Shown here: piece by piece, positions 62,689 through 64,000 of the stretch
How the letters are laid out: every line of letters starts with the position of its first letter
Numbering within the stretch: the stretch's first letter is position 1
Assembly (NCBI GenBank): GCA_003327455.1
Contig: QOQU01000009.1
Span: 80,990 to 144,989 of the forward strand
Source of the DNA: Anaerolineae bacterium
Lineage (GTDB): Bacteria; Chloroflexota; Anaerolineae; Anaerolineales; UBA4823
Reading direction: 5' to 3'
DNA length: 64,000 nucleotides
The notes under the pieces: generated by a model
What the model was told of the DNA's origin: nothing
Databases searched by the model: none
What the model saw: the letters and a program-made list of their open reading frames with translations, nothing else
Translations under genes and position numbers: made by a program

Positions 62689-63894
62689 ATGCTTATTCTG
62701 AAAGACCCCGCCGAACCTCTTTCCCAAGAGGATCTTACCGAACTTCTGGATGACAACAAAGAATTCGATCGGTGGTTAAAGCGCGAGAAGAAGATTAGCA
62801 ATTATCCGAACGCTCGTGCCGATCGCGATATCAGGAAAGAGAAATTGCGAGAATTAGTCAAGCAGGGACCTCAACCCCCTACCCTTAAGCGTATTGCCCA
62901 GAGTATCGAGTTGGCACTGGAAGGGAATGAGCAACTTGATATCCTTCAGGATATAGCAGAATTCTTCCAAAACAGGCTGGGAGTGGAAGTTAAGATGCCG
63001 CACGCACCCGCTACGGCAATCTCGGAAGGAGAGGTAAAGGGTAATTCAAAGACTGCTCCGCTTGCCGTTGAAGCGAGGGTAATCGGGAGGGTTGCTCCTA
63101 CGCTTCGCACTCCAGCAAGTCCGACGGAATTCAGCTTCTGGTTGGAGGATAACGAAAACATCCATGTTGAAATTGGCTCTTTGGTAACAGCCCGCAATCA
63201 GAGCGGGATTCGAGTAACGGGATTGGTGAGCGAGATTCAGGCAATGAGTGATGTTGAGAGTGTTTTAGACAGTTTTTATGCACACGCTTTCGGGCGTCCT
63301 GAGGAAGAGATGCCTACCAGGCTTCCCTTAGTGATGAGTGCAAAGGTTGAAGTCGTCCGACGCTCGGATGGGCGGACCGAACCCGTTCGAGGAACTTGGC
63401 CTGTAACCTTTTCTACAGCAAAGGAAATCCGAGAGGCTTATGGGGCTGAGATCTCTCCTGAGCATGAAATCCTTGCGGGATTTACCTACGATGACCAGGG
63501 TAATCCTGTCCCTATCGGCATTGATGCCCGCTATGTGATAGGGTACGAGGCCGCTCATCTAAACATTTCTGGAGCTTCGGGTGTTGCTACAAAGACAAGC
63601 TATGCACTATTTCTGTTGTATGGACTTCTGGCGCACAACGAGCAGCATAATGGCTCTGTCGCTGCCATTGCATTCAACGTCAAAGAAGCGGACCTGATGT
63701 TCATTGATCAGTTACCTGAAAGCTGGGCAAAGCTTGAAAAATGGCAACAACATGCGCGGCTAGGTACATCAATTCGATTGTGGCTGCAAGCGAAAGAAAA
63801 TTATGCTCTAGATCCTATAGCCTGGGTACAACAGCAAAAGTTTAAGTTCTTTGCACCAATGCACTTCCGCCCTGAGAGACTGTCGAAAAACTAA
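62689..63894 (+). CDS. HerA-like ATPase with HAS barrel, C-terminus possibly disrupted
   Basis: Product of 401 residues from ATG 62689 (AGGAGG 8 nt upstream). After a helical N-terminal part (~1-130) comes a HAS-barrel-like region (ARVIGRVAPTLRTPASP, FSFWLEDNENIHVEIGSLV), then an ATPase domain whose phosphate loop reads SGASGVATKTSYALFLLYG, with Thr where HerA normally has the P-loop Gly before the Lys. HerA-like ATPases are translocases in repair and defence. The frame closes at 63894 with six unlike residues, and HerA proteins are usually longer, so the 3' end may be frameshifted or cut. A partner nuclease (NurA-like) is not visible. Confidence 0.65.
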   Translation: MLILKDPAEPLSQEDLTELLDDNKEFDRWLKREKKISNYPNARADRDIRKEKLRELVKQGPQPPTLKRIAQSIELALEGNEQLDILQDIAEFFQNRLGVEVKMPHAPATAISEGEVKGNSKTAPLAVEARVIGRVAPTLRTPASPTEFSFWLEDNENIHVEIGSLVTARNQSGIRVTGLVSEIQAMSDVESVLDSFYAHAFGRPEEEMPTRLPLVMSAKVEVVRRSDGRTEPVRGTWPVTFSTAKEIREAYGAEISPEHEILAGFTYDDQGNPVPIGIDARYVIGYEAAHLNISGASGVATKTSYALFLLYGLLAHNEQHNGSVAAIAFNVKEADLMFIDQLPESWAKLEKWQQHARLGTSIRLWLQAKENYALDPIAWVQQQKFKFFAPMHFRPERLSKN

Positions 63895-64000
63895 TTTTTG
63901 AGAGAGCCACCACCCCTGAATTGCTTGCTAGATACGGCTCTTCGCCCCCAGATGGTCAGATTGGCCTCGCCTCTCCCCCATTTTTGGGTCAGCACAACCC
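63895..64000 (+). other. Window-edge segment after the HerA-like gene
   Basis: Just before the stop comes GAGAGACTGTCGAAAAAC, and then AAAAACTAATTTTT. A frame shifted by two bases (starting near 63876) continues open to the end of the window. This could be the true 3' part of the ATPase after a GAGAGA frameshift, or the end of an insertion sequence. Nothing more can be decided here. Confidence 0.3.

Overview
The window reads as chromosomal DNA from an anaerobic, probably thermophilic bacterium. My best guess is Chloroflexota (Anaerolineae-like); this is inference from gene content, not a phylogenetic result. Pointers are an aldehyde:ferredoxin oxidoreductase with a four-cluster ferredoxin, a TtuA/TtuB tRNA-thiolation pair typical of thermophiles, RNase J, an AmmeMemoRadiSam radical-SAM enzyme, and many GT-C and nonulosonate genes. 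Genes are dense, often overlap by 1-14 bases and sometimes start with TTG or GTG. Several appear to be transcribed without a leader.

Bases 1-25,600 are mostly housekeeping genes on both strands. They are: the N-terminal part of an aldehyde:ferredoxin oxidoreductase and its ferredoxin; a membrane TPR-like protein divergent from a thioesterase / M42 peptidase / LLM oxidoreductase / pcm operon; RNase J behind a long leader with an intrinsic terminator; an acyl-CoA dehydrogenase; a DUF433/DUF5615 toxin-antitoxin-like pair; dnaA divergent from dnaK; an S1-domain protein; fmdB-glnA; ttuA-ttuB; amrS; a GNAT-like protein; and a signalling group (degenerate PP2C-like membrane protein, active PP2C phosphatase, VWA-FHA membrane protein).

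Bases 25,600-59,900 are one long plus-strand surface-polysaccharide locus. It contains gmd and a GDP-fucose-synthase-like gene, a duplicated pair of large polytopic GT-C-like proteins (A1-B1-A2-B2), a polyprenyl-phosphate glycosyltransferase, a YbhN-type membrane protein, a winged-helix regulator and a Wzm/Wzt ABC exporter. It also holds a capsule-synthesis-like protein, several glycosyltransferases, nonulosonic-acid genes (pseB, two neuB homologues, two cytidylyltransferases), two sulfotransferases and a fused sulfate adenylyltransferase/APS kinase that would supply their PAPS donor. The genes together suggest an exported, sulfated, fucose- and nonulosonate-containing glycan. An intrinsic terminator after the sat-cysC fusion splits the locus; a shorter second unit with the cytidylyltransferase and a NeuB-TIM-barrel fusion follows.

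Bases 59,900-64,000 look like an accessory defence island with different, AT-richer sequence: a TIR-domain protein under its own promoter, then a DndC-like PAPS-reductase-family protein and a HerA-like ATPase with a HAS barrel and an unusual P-loop. The ATPase frame closes near the window edge, perhaps through a frameshift or an insertion. No tRNA, rRNA, CRISPR array or recognisable oriC was seen.
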